64,000 nucleotides of DNA, from the NCBI RefSeq assembly GCF_900161835.1, contig NZ_LT897836.1, positions 930,001 through 994,000 on the forward strand, written 5' to 3'. This stretch comes from Sodalis endosymbiont of Henestaris halophilus. GTDB lineage: Bacteria; Pseudomonadota; Gammaproteobacteria; Enterobacterales; Enterobacteriaceae. The translations under genes were made by a program, and so were the position numbers. This document shows, piece by piece, positions 11,455 to 21,663 of this stretch; position 1 is the stretch's first letter, and every line of letters begins with the position of its first letter. A model generated the notes under the pieces. The model did no database searches, was not told where the DNA came from, and was given only the letters and a program-made list of their open reading frames with translations.

Positions 11455-12867
11455 ATGAAAAAGACTAAAATTGTTTGTACCATTGGTCCCAAAACTGAAT
11501 CTAAAGAAATATTAACTCGCCTGCTTGACGCCGGAATGAACGTCATGCGTCTAAATTTCTCTCATGGCAACCATGAAGAGCATGAGCAGAGAATAAAAAA
11601 TTTGCGGGCAGTTCTTAAAATAACGGGTAAACAAACCGCTATTTTGCTTGATACTAAAGGCCCAGAAATCCGCACTATGAAATTAGAAAACGGTGCTGAC
11701 GTTTCGTTGCGCGCTGGTCAAAATTTTGTCTTTACCACGGAACAGAGAGTTATTGGTAACATCGAGCGCGTTGCTATTACCTATCCCGGTTTCACCCAGG
11801 ATCTAGCTGTGGGCAACACCGTGCTGGTCGATGACGGACTGTTAGGTATGGTTGTTACCAGCATTACTAAGAATGAAGTAGTATGCAAAGTGCTAAATAA
11901 TGGTGATCTCGGTGAAAATAAAGGCGTTAACCTACCCGGAGTGTCTATAGCTCTTCCAGCTCTCTCAGAACAAGATAAAAGTGATCTTATTTTTGGCTGT
12001 AAACAAGGTGTTGATTTTATAGCTGCCTCGTTTATTCGCAAGCGTTCCGACGTACTAGAAATTCGTGAATATCTTAAGCAACATGGTGGTAAGCATATTC
12101 AGATTATTTCAAAAATTGAAAATCAAGAAGGGTTGAATAATTTCGACGAAATTCTTGAGGCATCCGACGGCATTATGGTAGCCCGGGGTGATCTGGGCGT
12201 TGAAATTCCTGTAGAAGAAGTTATCTTTGCCCAAAAAATGATGATCGAGAAATGTAATCGAGCATGCAAAGTCGTTATTACCGCTACCCAGATGCTTGAT
12301 TCTATGATCAAAAACCCTCGTCCCACCCGTGCTGAAGCCGGTGATGTGGCTAATGCTATTTTAGATGGTACGGATGCGGTGATGTTGTCAGGAGAGAGCG
12401 CTAAAGGAAAATATCCACTGGAAGCCGTTACTATTATGGCTACTATTTGCCAACGCACTGATCGTATGTTGCCGAGCCGTATCGATAGTTTTAACGAAAA
12501 CTGTAAGTTAGGCATTACCGAAGCTGCTTGCCGCGGTGCTGTTGAAACCTCGGAAAAGTTGGAATCGCCGTTAATCGTGGTTGCCACCGAAGGCGGTAAA
12601 TCGGCCAAGTTGGTACGTAAATATTTCCCTAAAGCAAAAGTTCTTGCTTTGACAACTAATATGCGGACAGCTCATCAGTTGCTATTAAGCAAAGGGATTT
12701 TTTGTCAACTAGTGAAAGAAATAGCATCCACCGATGATTTTTACCGTATTAGTAAGGCCATGGCCTTAAAGACCGGCTTAGCGGCCAAAGGCGATATTAT
12801 CGTTATAGTTTCCGGCGCGCTGGTACTAAGCGGCACCACTAATACCGTCTCGGTACATATTCTTTAA
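11455..12867 (+). CDS. pykF: Pyruvate kinase I PykF
   Basis: Converts phosphoenolpyruvate and ADP to pyruvate and ATP, the last ATP-forming step of glycolysis in the cytosol. At 470 residues it equals E. coli PykF in length and aligns without gaps. Visible motifs are MRLNFSHG near the N terminus, [10 protein letters not shown] with the metal and substrate region, the active-site segment [25 protein letters not shown], and [16 protein letters not shown]. The C-terminal domain that binds the activator fructose 1,6-bisphosphate keeps the SGALVxSGTTNT loop, though a Pro found in E. coli is Leu here (near residue 458). The gene is monocistronic, downstream of tRNA-Val as in E. coli. The lpp and ldtE genes that follow it in E. 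coli are absent. Confidence 0.98.
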   Translation: MKKTKIVCTIGPKTESKEILTRLLDAGMNVMRLNFSHGNHEEHEQRIKNLRAVLKITGKQTAILLDTKGPEIRTMKLENGADVSLRAGQNFVFTTEQRVIGNIERVAITYPGFTQDLAVGNTVLVDDGLLGMVVTSITKNEVVCKVLNNGDLGENKGVNLPGVSIALPALSEQDKSDLIFGCKQGVDFIAASFIRKRSDVLEIREYLKQHGGKHIQIISKIENQEGLNNFDEILEASDGIMVARGDLGVEIPVEEVIFAQKMMIEKCNRACKVVITATQMLDSMIKNPRPTRAEAGDVANAILDGTDAVMLSGESAKGKYPLEAVTIMATICQRTDRMLPSRIDSFNENCKLGITEAACRGAVETSEKLESPLIVVATEGGKSAKLVRKYFPKAKVLALTTNMRTAHQLLLSKGIFCQLVKEIASTDDFYRISKAMALKTGLAAKGDIIVIVSGALVLSGTTNTVSVHIL

Positions 12868-14732
12868 ACACTGACTACTGGTGATTATGTTTATAAGTTG
12901 TACTCTCGTGGTAGCAATCGTGCTAATATGCCGTTAATAACATGATCACCCCAAGGGTGTACAGATCAGTATTGGTGCAAATTACATATTACTGTTAATG
13001 TGGGAGCCTATTTTGTTGTTTAGTTCAAGTATTTTAAAGAAATATAATTACTTATTAAGTAATTGTATACATGTGCAATACTCGCTTTGATACAACTAAG
13101 AGGTAAAAAAGTTTACTTCTAATTTTATTGCACGATTTATTTTTTATTATTATCGTTAATAATTAAACAAAAAAATAACAGAAGTACGTCTATAAAATAA
13201 AATATTTAATGCAGTTAATCAGTTATAGTACGTTTTGTTCATGATTTCTTATCGTATAAATCTTACAGCGACAAGGATTATGGCCTATTTGAGCTACTCT
13301 GTAAAATAAGATGTTTATTTGAGCAGTTAATTGACTTTATTAGTTTTATTTAAATGTTTATTTTAAAAAAATAGTTTGTGTCGCAAATAAAGATGTCTTT
13401 GCTTACCAAAGGTTAGATAACCAAGTGATCTCTTACCGTTTATCTTTTACCGTCGTAAGTAAAAATCTTGATCTTTAATTAACTGCTGAATAAGTTAGAT
13501 TAAAGCAAATAAACTGGTCCTTGAACAAAATTGCCTTGATAAGGGATATTGCTACAGCTATAAACATCAGCTTTTTAGCTATCTAGCGTTACGGGATAAA
13601 CCTATATTTTGAATGGCAGTATAACCTCGCTAAAAATGATGTGAACCCCCTTAATATAGCCAATATAGAGCTATAGAGAAGAATATACAACGTATTAAAA
13701 TAAAGAATAAAATTGTAAAAACCATGGCACTTTTGGTGTTGGACTCACTTAATATTTTTGATAAAAGACAAATTCAGAGCGCAATACTCAATTGTATTTA
13801 TTGTGTTCTGTGTGCTTGATACTTATCGCATTAGCTACCGTCTTAGATATTACTTACTAGTTGATTATTGTACTTAATTTATGATTAAGTACAATTATAA
13901 TAAAAGGAAGCCTATAGCTGCTTACAGCATCTTCATCAACATAAAAGTATTACTTATGTTATATAACACGTACTACTATCATGGTTAAAGATAAGAGATT
14001 AGGTGGTTAGTGATGAACTAACTGGTTATAACTAGTTGTCAGGTGCTGACTTAAAAATAGAAACGCAGAAGCAATAATTAGATTAAAACACTAGATTTTC
14101 TCAATTATTAATGTGCCGTGATACATCTTGATTTAGACCTAGTGCTGTTACGTTATTGACGTCTATACATGTAGCTGATAATATTATCTAATGGTGGTTT
14201 GTATTTATTCTCCCGTTAACCTAGCGAAATAAGAGATGTGTCGACCTTTACCGTATTCATGGTATAACTATGAAAGTGCTTTAAATGAATATCTGGGATC
14301 TGCGTAGTGATAATATTAGTATCAAGTCTTATACTGCAATTAAGCAAACCATGATGACACTTCCGAAGAAACGGATCTTGAGGATCTTGAAAATAGGTGC
14401 CAAGAATAGATAGTTATTAGAGTCTTTACTTAAAGTATAAACAATTATGGTATTAGTTGGCTATTACAATGTCATATGAATTATTTAATTCATATTAATC
14501 TGCTTATTCGGCAGAAAATAATTGCTAATTAAAAACAGAAAGCACGTGGTACCCACCTTCTTACTTTATTGTAAACGTTGTTGTTATGATTCGCTAAGTC
14601 ATGTGACTTGATCAGACCACAATCATGATCATTAGATCATGACAATAAACACTTTTTATATTTTTAGAGAACTTTTTTAAAATCGTCAAGCTTATGGTAA
14701 TGAATGAAAAAATTTAGGTTATCTCATTGCGG
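12868..14732. other. 1.9 kb non-coding region between pykF and sufE
   Basis: In E. coli this interval carries lpp and ynhG (ldtE); I see no trace of either. A perfect 12-bp hairpin lies at 13867-13895 and a smaller one, TCATGATC/GATCATGA with a four-base loop, at 14623-14642. There is no other recognisable content. Confidence 0.5.
13867..13895. other. Perfect 12-bp hairpin in pykF-sufE spacer
   Basis: ATTGTACTTAAT and ATTAAGTACAAT pair perfectly around a five-base loop TTATG. It lies about 840 bases beyond the end of sufE and 1 kb beyond pykF. There is no adjacent T-run. Function is unknown. Confidence 0.5.
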
Positions 14733-15149
14733 TTACAATAGCGCGGTTGCTTGAGCGCGAATACCCAGTACCATGGCTTCTATTCCCTGAGACCGGGACG
14801 GCGTCAAATGTTGTGCGAGTGCTAATGAGACGAAAAATGGCCGGACGTCGTACGTAACAATTTCCACTAGCGTCAAGTTGTGATAAAGAATAAATACCAT
14901 AGCGATAAGCCCTTTGACGATGGCGACATCGCTATCTCCATACAGTTGAACAATGCCATTTTTATGTGCTTTTATTGCAATCCATACTTGGCTTTGGCAG
15001 CCGGCAATAAGATAATCTTGAATGCGCATATTCGCTAACAATGGTGTTAAATAGCTGCCCAGTTCGATTATATACAGGTACTTCTCTTCCCAGTTAACGC
15101 AGCGAGAAAAATTGCGCAGCAATTTTTCTCGATTAGGTAAATTCACCAT
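14733..15149 (-). CDS. sufE: Cysteine desulfuration protein SufE
   Basis: Accepts the persulfide sulfur from SufS on a conserved cysteine and delivers it to the SufBCD scaffold for Fe-S cluster assembly. At 138 residues it equals E. coli SufE in length. The sulfur-accepting Cys is residue 51 in AGCQSQVWI, the same position as in E. coli, and the DVRPFF and [12 protein letters not shown] segments are conserved. It is the last gene of the suf operon, 25 bases after sufS. A weak GGAAAA ribosome binding sequence precedes the ATG. Confidence 0.97.
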   Translation of the reverse strand: MVNLPNREKLLRNFSRCVNWEEKYLYIIELGSYLTPLLANMRIQDYLIAGCQSQVWIAIKAHKNGIVQLYGDSDVAIVKGLIAMVFILYHNLTLVEIVTYDVRPFFVSLALAQHLTPSRSQGIEAMVLGIRAQATALL

Positions 15150-15174
15150 CTTGTGATTTTTCCTATTAAGCTTA

Positions 15175-16398
15175 TCATCTTAGCAAACGCTGAACTCGCA
15201 ATAAACCGGTTACTAGTCGGCCTATATCGCACCGATCAGTGTACATAGCAAGAGACGCACGGCACATGCTGGTCACCTGAAAATAAGTCATTAGCGGCAT
15301 GGCACAATGGTGACCAGTGCGGATAGCAATGCCGTATTTGTCGAGAAAACTACCAACATCATAAGCATGATGTGCCCCTAAATTAAAAGCTATCATGCCG
15401 ATACGATCATCTGGCCCGTATAGTATCAGGTCTGGTACATTTTGTAATGCTTCGAGCGTATAGAGCATTAATTCATGCTCATAGGCCTGAATTCTATCAA
15501 GTCCAACCTGCTCAACATAGTCTATGGCAGCTCCTAGTCCTATAATACCAGCGGTATTAGGCGAGCCAGCTTCAAAGCGCCAGGGTGCATCGTTAAAGTT
15601 GGTTCCAGTCGTCAGGCTGACAGTGCGAATCATAGAGCCTCCGCCTTCCCAGGGAGGCATAAGGTCTAGCAACTCTTTTTTAGCGTAGAGAATACCAATG
15701 CCCGATGGGCCGTATATTTTGTGTCCAGAGAACACATAGAAATCGTAGTCTAGCTCCTGCATGTCCACTTTCTGATGCATAACGCCCTGTGCTCCGTCGA
15801 CCAGCACTACCGCATTGCTCGACTCGCGCACTTGTGTGATAAGTTCTGGCAGCGGATTGCACGTTCCGAGCACATTGGATATTTGGGTAACGGCAAATAG
15901 ACGGGTGCGTTCATCAATTAGTGTGTGCAGTTGGTCGATGTCGAGCTCCCCGTTGGGCAGCAAAGGAATATAGCGCAGTGCCAGCTGCTTTTCCTTCGCT
16001 AGCATTTGCCATGGTACAATATTTGCGTGATGTTCCATTTCGGTGATAATAATATTATCACCTGGCCGTAGGTTGTACCGACCCCAGCTATTAGCCACTA
16101 GATTGATGCCTTCGGTAGAGCCTTTAACGAAAACAATTTCGTCTGCCGACGCGGCGTGAATAAAGCGCTTTACTTGTTCACGCACATTTTCCATACGGTT
16201 AGTTGCTTCACTACTTAAAGTATGAATGCCGCGATGTACCGCGGCATATCCCCGACGATAATAGTCGGTTTCACAATCTATAACGGCGTTAGGCTTTTGT
16301 GCGCTCGCTGCGCTGTCAAGATAAGTCAGTGGCTGGTTATTTATTTGTCGTGCAAGCATAGGAAAATCAGAGCGAATCTTCTTAATAGGATAGGTCAT
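15175..16398 (-). CDS. sufS: Cysteine desulfurase SufS
   Basis: PLP enzyme that removes sulfur from L-cysteine, giving alanine and an enzyme-bound persulfide that passes to SufE. The chosen ATG gives 407 residues (E. coli 406), begins [13 protein letters not shown], and has AGGGG nine bases upstream; a longer reading from a TTG codon is unlikely. PLP-binding Lys is at residue 227 ([13 protein letters not shown]). The active-site Cys is at residue 365 in [10 protein letters not shown]. The start overlaps the end of sufD by 17 bases, consistent with translational coupling in the operon. Confidence 0.97.
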   Translation of the reverse strand: MTYPIKKIRSDFPMLARQINNQPLTYLDSAASAQKPNAVIDCETDYYRRGYAAVHRGIHTLSSEATNRMENVREQVKRFIHAASADEIVFVKGSTEGINLVANSWGRYNLRPGDNIIITEMEHHANIVPWQMLAKEKQLALRYIPLLPNGELDIDQLHTLIDERTRLFAVTQISNVLGTCNPLPELITQVRESSNAVVLVDGAQGVMHQKVDMQELDYDFYVFSGHKIYGPSGIGILYAKKELLDLMPPWEGGGSMIRTVSLTTGTNFNDAPWRFEAGSPNTAGIIGLGAAIDYVEQVGLDRIQAYEHELMLYTLEALQNVPDLILYGPDDRIGMIAFNLGAHHAYDVGSFLDKYGIAIRTGHHCAMPLMTYFQVTSMCRASLAMYTDRCDIGRLVTGLLRVQRLLR

Positions 16399-17680
16399 AT
16401 CGCCAACCCCTATAAAGATCGGCAATATACTTCAACACCGTGTTGCATACTGCATCATGGCAATTTTTTTTTGTTATTTCTGCAGCGAAAGCATAAATCA
16501 TCATCTGCTGGGCGTCCTGGCGTGTTATACCGCGCGAACGTAGATAAAACATCTGTTCCAGATCGATCGGACCGACGGTCGCGCCGTGGCTACATTTTAC
16601 ATCATCAGCGTAAATTTCTAGCTGTGGTTTGGTATCAACTTCCGCTAAAAGGTCAAGCAGCAGGTTATGGTTCATCATCTTACCGTCAGTTTTAAGGGCA
16701 TGTTTGGCCACTTTGATCAGACCGTTAAATACCCCTTTGCTGCGGTCTAGGGCAATTATTTTGTGCAATTGGCGACTTAAGCAATAGCCTTTGTTGTGTT
16801 CTAGATAGGTGCGATTATCGCTGATACTCTGCCCTGATGGCAGCAATAAACTGTTTATTTCCAATTCTGCTCCTTCATCGTTCAACTGCACGTTAGTTTG
16901 ATGCCTAGTCAAGCCCGTGCTAAGAATAAATGTATTGCTGCGAACTATTGCATTGCGGCCCACACTTATATCGTTATGTCCGAAATGATAGCTGGCGCTA
17001 TTTTCAACAGCTAGTTTGACATGGTCAAAATGCGAGTTGTTGCCCACTGCTATTGATGTAAACGCGCCACTGAAATGACCTTTGTTATTTACGCTGATGA
17101 AATGTTCAATCACTTGGCCCTGAGCGTTAGCCCCTATATCTAAATGGTGACGATAATGTAGCATGTTCAATTTGTCTTTTTCTTTGCAGCCCTGACTGAT
17201 GTGCAGCAAATATAACGGTTGTTGCGCTACCTTGTTAGTTGGCAGGTGAATACGAGTAGTTTCCTGGCTCAAACTTTCGGTTAAATGTAAGAATACATCC
17301 GGCAATATAGGAGCGGGCAGAGGGCGCCTAGCGGCGCCCTCCTCTAGTTTGACTTGCCATACACCGGTATTGCTGTCGCTTAGCGTCGGTGCAAGGCGGC
17401 CATTAATAAACACCAGACGGTAGGCGTCCATAGTTAAGCTGAGCGCCTCAAGATCAGAGGCAGATACTGTGCTAGCAGTGGCTGAGACAAAATTATGCAT
17501 TAAAAGCCCGTCAAGTGGAGTATATTTCCAATCCTTGTGTTGTCGGGTTGGTAATCCCAAGCGTTCAACATTTTGCCAGTGAGCATAGGCATCTGCTGTA
17601 CAATCCGCTCCTTGGTTGACAAACAATTGGTGCCACTGTGTTATTACGCGGGCATTACTGTTGTTTTGTAAGCCATCCAT
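16382..17680 (-). CDS. sufD: Fe-S cluster scaffold subunit SufD
   Basis: Forms the SufB-SufC2-SufD scaffold on which Fe-S clusters are built. The ATG at [10 protein letters not shown] gives 432 residues (E. coli 423) and matches the E. coli start MAGLPNSSNA. The core segment [20 protein letters not shown], which carries the conserved His near the cluster site, and FYLRSRGI are intact. The start lies 26 bases inside the end of sufC. Odd points: a run of nine A on the coding strand (16464-16472) sits in the C-terminal part, a slippage-prone site, and the residues after it ([19 protein letters not shown]) resemble E. coli little and carry a longer tail. The frame upstream of this is sound. Confidence 0.95.
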   Translation of the reverse strand: MDGLQNNSNARVITQWHQLFVNQGADCTADAYAHWQNVERLGLPTRQHKDWKYTPLDGLLMHNFVSATASTVSASDLEALSLTMDAYRLVFINGRLAPTLSDSNTGVWQVKLEEGAARRPLPAPILPDVFLHLTESLSQETTRIHLPTNKVAQQPLYLLHISQGCKEKDKLNMLHYRHHLDIGANAQGQVIEHFISVNNKGHFSGAFTSIAVGNNSHFDHVKLAVENSASYHFGHNDISVGRNAIVRSNTFILSTGLTRHQTNVQLNDEGAELEINSLLLPSGQSISDNRTYLEHNKGYCLSRQLHKIIALDRSKGVFNGLIKVAKHALKTDGKMMNHNLLLDLLAEVDTKPQLEIYADDVKCSHGATVGPIDLEQMFYLRSRGITRQDAQQMMIYAFAAEITKKNCHDAVCNTVLKYIADLYRGWRYDLSY

Positions 17681-18401
17681 ATCCTTGCTCCTCAAGCTGC
17701 TTCACTAGGAAAAAATCACCAGATTTTACAATGCATCCTTGATACAGCACATGCACGTAATCTGGTTGAATATAGTCAAGAATGCGCTGATAGTGCGTAA
17801 TGATAATAAAAGAACGTTTGTCATTGCGAAGGGTATTGATGCCGTTAGAGACAATTTTTAACGCATCAATATCTAGACCGGAGTCAGTTTCGTCTAGAAT
17901 GCACAAATCTGGCTCTAACGCTGCCATTTGCAAAATATCATTACGTTTTTTCTCACCACCTGAAAATCCCACGTTGACTGACCTAGTTAGCAGATCAGCT
18001 GGCATTTGCAACAGTTTAATCTTAGATTCAATGAAGTCAGCGAAATCAAATCGGGATAACAGCGACTGTTGGCGGTATTTACGTACTGCATTAACGGCCG
18101 TTTGCAGGAAAAATTGGTTGCTAACACCCGGGATTTCTACAGGGTATTGAAATGCCATAAATACACCTTCTCCTGCGCGTTCTTCCGGTTCTAACTCCAA
18201 TAAATTTCGACCTTTGAACAGTACCTCTCCTTTAGTAACTTCATAGTTTTTCCGGCCGGCTAACGTCGCGGATAGAGTACTTTTCCCGGAACCATTTGGT
18301 CCCATGATGGCATGTACCTCACCTGGTTTTACCTCTAGATTAAGATCCTTAAGAATTATATTGTCTTCCACACTGACGTTTAACTGTTTAATTGATAGCA
18401 T
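17655..18401 (-). CDS. sufC: Fe-S assembly ATPase SufC
   Basis: ABC-type ATPase that drives conformational change in the SufBCD scaffold. At 248 residues it equals E. coli SufC in length and is highly similar. Walker A is GPNGSGKST near residue 35, the signature is FSGGEKKRND, Walker B is CILDETDSGLD, and the switch His is in THYQR. It lies 65 bases after sufB, a wider spacing than in E. coli, with no strong Shine-Dalgarno sequence. The 3' end overlaps sufD. Confidence 0.98.
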   Translation of the reverse strand: MLSIKQLNVSVEDNIILKDLNLEVKPGEVHAIMGPNGSGKSTLSATLAGRKNYEVTKGEVLFKGRNLLELEPEERAGEGVFMAFQYPVEIPGVSNQFFLQTAVNAVRKYRQQSLLSRFDFADFIESKIKLLQMPADLLTRSVNVGFSGGEKKRNDILQMAALEPDLCILDETDSGLDIDALKIVSNGINTLRNDKRSFIIITHYQRILDYIQPDYVHVLYQGCIVKSGDFFLVKQLEEQGYGWLTKQQ

Positions 18402-18466
18402 GTTTTAGTTTTTGATTTCTCTAGCTTGTAATTACGTATAAGCAGTAATCTCGGTAGCGTGTGGCT

Positions 18467-19972
18467 TTATCCCACACTATGTTCAAGACTGATAGCAAGT
18501 AATTTTTGTGCTTCTACGGCAAATTCCAGCGGTAACTCGGAGAAAACTTCTTTGCAAAATCCATTAATGATCATCGAAATAGCGTCAACATTTCTAATGC
18601 CACGCTGACGACAGTAGAATAGCTGATCTTCGTTGATACGCGAAGTGGTAGCTTCATGTTCAAGTTGGGTGGTATTATTGCGCACTTCCACATAAGGGAA
18701 AGTGTGTGCGCCACATTTGCTACCGATAAGCATAGAGTCGCACTGGGTAAAGTTACGCGCGTTAGTAGCGGTTTGCATGATTTTTACCAGCCCGCGATAA
18801 GTGTTTTCACTTTGACCTGCCGCAATTCCCTTAGAGATAATTGTAGAGCGAGTATTCTTGCCTATATGGATCATCTTGGTACCGGTATCCGCCTGTTGAT
18901 TTCCATTAGTTAATGCGACCGAGAAGAATTCCCCAACAGAATTGTCGCCGCGTAAAATTACGCTCGGGTACTTCCAGGTAATAGCTGAGCCAGTTTCAGA
19001 CTGCGTCCAGGACATTTTGGCATTTTCGCCCTCGCATAACGCGCGCTTGGTAACAAAATTAAGAATTCCGCTCTCGTCTTCGTTGCCGGCAAACCAGTTT
19101 TGCACCGTGGAATATTTCACTTGCGCATCTTTTAGTACGATGACTTCTACTACGGCTGCATGCAACTGATAGCTGTCGCGAACCGGTGCCGAGCATCCCT
19201 CTACATAACTAATATAACTGCCGTCATCAGCGATAATCATCGTACGTTCAAATTGACCAGTTTTAGCAGCGTTGATGCGGAAATAGGTCGACAGCTCCAT
19301 TGGACAGCGTACGCCTTTTGGTACATAAACGAATGTGCCATCTGAAGCTACTGCCGAGTTGAGTGCAGCAAAGAAGTTGTCGTTAGTAGGCACCACGCTG
19401 CCCAGATATTTGCATACCAGTTCCGGGTGCGCATGAATAGCTTCGCTAAATGAACAAAAAATTATACCTATAGCTGCTAGTTTATAGCGATAAGTGGTAG
19501 AAACTGAGACTGAATCAAAAATCGCATCTACCGCGACATCGTTGCCTTCGCGAACAGGCACTCCTAGTTGGTTAAACGTCTGTTCTACTTCGTCGGTCAA
19601 ATAGTTTTTCGGCTCTTTTTCCTCATACTGCTGTTTATCCCCGGACTGTGATCCGCAGGTATTGTCATGGGATCGTTCTGCCGGTGCAGAATAGTAGCTG
19701 TAATTGTTATAATTAAGAGGTTGATAATTAGCTTTTAGCCAGTGCGGTTCGTCCATTTCTATCCAAGTACGATAGGCATTAAGACGAAATTCTAGCATCC
19801 AATTAGGTTCATGGCGTTTTGCCGAAATGGCGCGTACTACGTCTTCGCTAATGCCTTGTGCCAATTCTTTAGTTGCTAACTTGGTAAAAAATCCTTCTTT
19901 ATATCGCTTGTTTTTTACCCATAGTTGTGTCACGTCAATCGCTTTATTGTTTTCAGTATTTTTTTGTGTCAT
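18467..19972 (-). CDS. sufB: Fe-S cluster scaffold subunit SufB
   Basis: Main scaffold subunit of the Suf system, where sulfide and iron are assembled before transfer to SufA or apo-proteins. I chose the ATG at [13 protein letters not shown], giving 501 residues (E. coli 495); a longer frame would overlap sufA. The segments [39 protein letters not shown] and [16 protein letters not shown] are conserved. The last contains the Cys equivalent to E. coli Cys405, which is needed for cluster assembly. It lies 13 bases after sufA. The ribosome binding site is weak, so coupling to sufA is plausible. Confidence 0.97.
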   Translation of the reverse strand: MTQKNTENNKAIDVTQLWVKNKRYKEGFFTKLATKELAQGISEDVVRAISAKRHEPNWMLEFRLNAYRTWIEMDEPHWLKANYQPLNYNNYSYYSAPAERSHDNTCGSQSGDKQQYEEKEPKNYLTDEVEQTFNQLGVPVREGNDVAVDAIFDSVSVSTTYRYKLAAIGIIFCSFSEAIHAHPELVCKYLGSVVPTNDNFFAALNSAVASDGTFVYVPKGVRCPMELSTYFRINAAKTGQFERTMIIADDGSYISYVEGCSAPVRDSYQLHAAVVEVIVLKDAQVKYSTVQNWFAGNEDESGILNFVTKRALCEGENAKMSWTQSETGSAITWKYPSVILRGDNSVGEFFSVALTNGNQQADTGTKMIHIGKNTRSTIISKGIAAGQSENTYRGLVKIMQTATNARNFTQCDSMLIGSKCGAHTFPYVEVRNNTTQLEHEATTSRINEDQLFYCRQRGIRNVDAISMIINGFCKEVFSELPLEFAVEAQKLLAISLEHSVG

Positions 19973-19985
19973 AATAATCGATTGC

Positions 19986-20360
19986 TCAAAAGCCAAAACT
20001 TTCGCCACACCCACAGGAGTGTTTTGCTTTGGGGTTATTAAATTGAAATATGTGGTTCAATCCTTGCTGAACGTAATCTAGTTCTGTGCCATCAATTAAA
20101 GGCATTGCTTTCAGCGGCACATACAATCTAGCACCATCATGTTCGTAAATTAGGTCGCTGTTTTCAACCCACTTTGCCTCTTTAATCACATAGCTAAAAC
20201 CAGCGCAGCCAGACTCTTTTATGCTAAGTCTCAGTCCTAGCATGGCAGGACTATTTTTTACCAGTTGTTTTATTTGATGAGCGGCGGAATGGGTTATTGT
20301 CAGTCCGTGCCAAATATTCTTCTTAAGGAAGAACGTCTCAACCTTATTGTTTACCTTCAT
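19986..20360 (-). CDS. sufA: A-type Fe-S carrier SufA
   Basis: Receives Fe-S clusters from SufBCD and passes them to apo-proteins. The 124 residues match E. coli SufA (122 aa). The three conserved cysteines are visible in SGCAGF and in [10 protein letters not shown] at the C terminus. The N-terminal 15 residues are variable in the family and poorly matched. A good GAGGTAAA ribosome binding sequence precedes the ATG. It is the first gene of the complete sufABCDSE operon. Confidence 0.97.
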   Translation of the reverse strand: MKVNNKVETFFLKKNIWHGLTITHSAAHQIKQLVKNSPAMLGLRLSIKESGCAGFSYVIKEAKWVENSDLIYEHDGARLYVPLKAMPLIDGTELDYVQQGLNHIFQFNNPKAKHSCGCGESFGF

Positions 20361-20424
20361 CAGATTTACCTCATGACATTACCAATTGGGGTATTTGTAA
20401 AACCTATTGATGTGAAAGAGTTAT

Positions 20425-20454
20425 ATTATATTTAAATCTCGACTGTATTGTGAA
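20425..20454 (-). promoter_or_regulatory. Probable sigma-70 promoter of the suf operon
   Basis: On the minus strand TTCACA (-35, 20449-20454) is followed after 18 bases by a perfect TATAAT (-10, 20425-20430). Transcription would start near 20418, giving a leader of about 58 bases before sufA. In E. coli the suf promoter is controlled by IscR, OxyR, Fur and IHF. I did not recognise those operator sequences here, so control may be simplified. Confidence 0.5.
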
Positions 20455-21414
20455 ATAAGTATTTTCGGTAAATAAAAATGTACTTGGTAAATGCCGTTTT
20501 ATCCGTTAACACCTTAATTTTATATAACTATTAAATCGTTAATATTGTGTTTTAAGTATGCGTGATAAATATATTATATTAAAACTTTCCTCTCCCCTAT
20601 CACTAAATAAATATTCATATAAATTAACTAGTTATAGTAGGAAACAACTTGTAATGTTACTAAGCAAGCAGCCAATGAGGAAATAACCTTAAATGAGGTA
20701 AGAATAAGCTCTAGGATAACGTCATTCTCTTTTAACAAATGATTATCATTAGCTTTTAGTCGTCATTGACGTGATTTATATGGTTTTATCATGTGTCAAA
20801 CCACTTATAATTATCTTAACATTTATAATGATCAAATCACAAAAGCATTAATGGTGGTTAGGTCACGAAAATGCAACATTGAACTTTCACGATTATAACA
20901 GCAAATGGCGGTCATATTTTTGTTTTTACCTAATGCATGCAATAAAAAACATCATGCAAGATATCAAAGTTCTCTTCTTATTGAATCTTATTATAATTAT
21001 TTGTGAATACTATTATTTACTTTCTTAATGACACTAAAATGTAATAAGAGTATAATTTCCATTATTTTCATAATTGCTATTCTATTATCGATACAGCACT
21101 AGTTAGTTTGTCCAAGTTTATTATTTAATAACTTTTTGCTTAAATCTTCATTATCGTTCAATGTTGCAGCGTGTTGGTACGCTGCCTTACCCTCTGGCCT
21201 GGCTAGAGTAGAAATCATTCTCATAAACCTGATGTTAGTGCGTGAGATAAAGTACTTCTAAGATTTATCTATAGTGTGCTAGGAGAGGAAGAGTGCGGTA
21301 AAACCGCTGCATATTTACCTGTGATAATCACTTGTAATAGTGTAATTCTACACGATATCATCTTCATCTTTATCACTCCTTACTACGTAAATCTTAACTT
21401 CCCTGTGTTATTCT

Positions 21415-21663
21415 TTGCCCCAAGATTTATATGATGGTTTTGTGGCCTGCTTCTTCGTCGACGTATGGCTGCGGTTTAGCAACGTTACTAGCCGTTTCAA
21501 CAGGTTACCTCGTTGTACTTTTTATCTTTCATTATGGAAACACCAGTCAAGTAATGCCACATTAAAATATGTTATGGCTCTATCTTGCTTCCTAGCAGCT
21601 AGTGGTTTTGGCAGTATTATTGACACTGCAGCTACGCGCTCTGTGACGGCACAGACGTGTTGA
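21415..21663 (+). pseudogene. Possible gene remnant of unknown identity
   Basis: An 82-codon open frame lies in a less AT-rich patch (about 21160-21930). A neighbouring frame reads YGCGLATLLAVSTGYLVVLF, which looks like a membrane segment. Several frames look protein-like but none continues, as expected of a frameshifted remnant. I do not recognise a family. It could also be chance. Confidence 0.2.

Noticed and set aside
12123-12608. 161-codon minus-strand ORF inside pykF
   Set aside because: It lies wholly antisense to an intact, highly conserved pykF and has no similarity of its own.
14623-14642. Terminator after sufE
   Set aside because: The TCATGATC/GATCATGA hairpin has no T-run and is about 90 bases from the stop codon, so it was noted only as a small hairpin.
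16222-16695. 157-codon plus-strand ORF across the sufS-sufD junction
   Set aside because: It is antisense to two conserved genes and is a shadow frame.
18467-20014. Longer SufB start (515 residues)
   Set aside because: It would overlap sufA by 29 bases and add residues absent from the family; the ATG at 19972 fits better.
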